Of a DNA stretch of 5,608 nucleotides, positions 5,571-5,608 are shown piece after piece. A program made the translations under genes and the position numbers. Position 1 is the first letter of the stretch, and the number at the start of each line of letters is the position of its first letter. This stretch comes from Acidobacteriota bacterium (GTDB lineage Bacteria; Acidobacteriota; Polarisedimenticolia; Polarisedimenticolales; Polarisedimenticolaceae): contig WVWW01000179.1 in NCBI GenBank assembly GCA_011773795.1, positions 11,206 through 16,813 on the forward strand, written 5' to 3'. Under the pieces are notes generated by a model that worked only from the letters and a program-made list of their open reading frames with translations, did not search any database and was not told the DNA's origin.

Positions 5571-5596
5571 ACCAACGTGCACCTGAGATTGTTGGT
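5571..5596. promoter_or_regulatory. Spaced inverted repeat ACCAAC-n14-GTTGGT
   Basis: Perfect 6-bp arms at 5571-5576 and 5591-5596 have a centre-to-centre distance of 20 bp, about two helical turns, as for a dimeric regulator. It lies upstream of the TPR gene and near the right edge, so it may also serve a gene outside the window. The remainder of 5534-5608 shows no gene. Confidence 0.25.
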
Positions 5597-5608
5597 CCGG
5601 TTACGGAC

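Overview
This is a GC-rich window with tightly packed genes. A TlpA-type thioredoxin with an export signal, a probable outer-membrane beta-barrel ending in Phe, and a secreted protein with a cleavable signal peptide all point to a Gram-negative (diderm) bacterium. The phylum cannot be fixed from the sequence; proteobacterial or Acidobacteriota-like are both possible. Five complete protein genes plus one partial gene, with their control regions, fill almost all of it. No RNA gene, mobile element or CRISPR array was seen.

Layout. Positions 1-1572 (minus strand) hold an operon-like run: a membrane-anchored bacterial PH-domain protein (1021-1572), then after only 4 nt a TlpA-like thioredoxin with an unusual His/Asp/Glu-rich tail (441-1016), then a partial unrecognised protein running off the left edge. 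Positions 1573-1669 are a short divergent promoter region. Positions 1670-2722 (plus) encode a Glu/Leu/Phe/Val-family amino acid dehydrogenase, most like leucine dehydrogenase. A 171-nt gap with a good sigma70-like promoter follows. Next is a secreted protein of unknown function (2894-3574, plus) whose C-terminus is a regular x-Arg-Pro tripeptide repeat. A strong hairpin with a T-rich tail follows 24 nt later and overlaps the beginning of a MetA-type (PF13557-like) outer-membrane protein gene (about 3610-4401, plus). That gene meets, with overlapping stop codons, a convergent gene (4398-5471, minus) that I read as a transglutaminase-like domain followed by TPR repeats. Positions 5472-5608 hold its upstream control region with two small inverted repeats.

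How the genes relate. The three minus-strand genes on the left probably form one transcript. The secreted x-Arg-Pro protein and the outer-membrane barrel are neighbours on one strand and both act in the envelope, but the hairpin between them suggests separate or attenuated expression. The amino acid dehydrogenase looks like an independent metabolic gene. I do not see a recognisable multi-gene system. The most interesting items are the hairpin over the start of the barrel gene, the x-Arg-Pro tail, the Cys-His transglutaminase-like/TPR protein, and two genes (left edge and barrel) without a convincing standard start codon.
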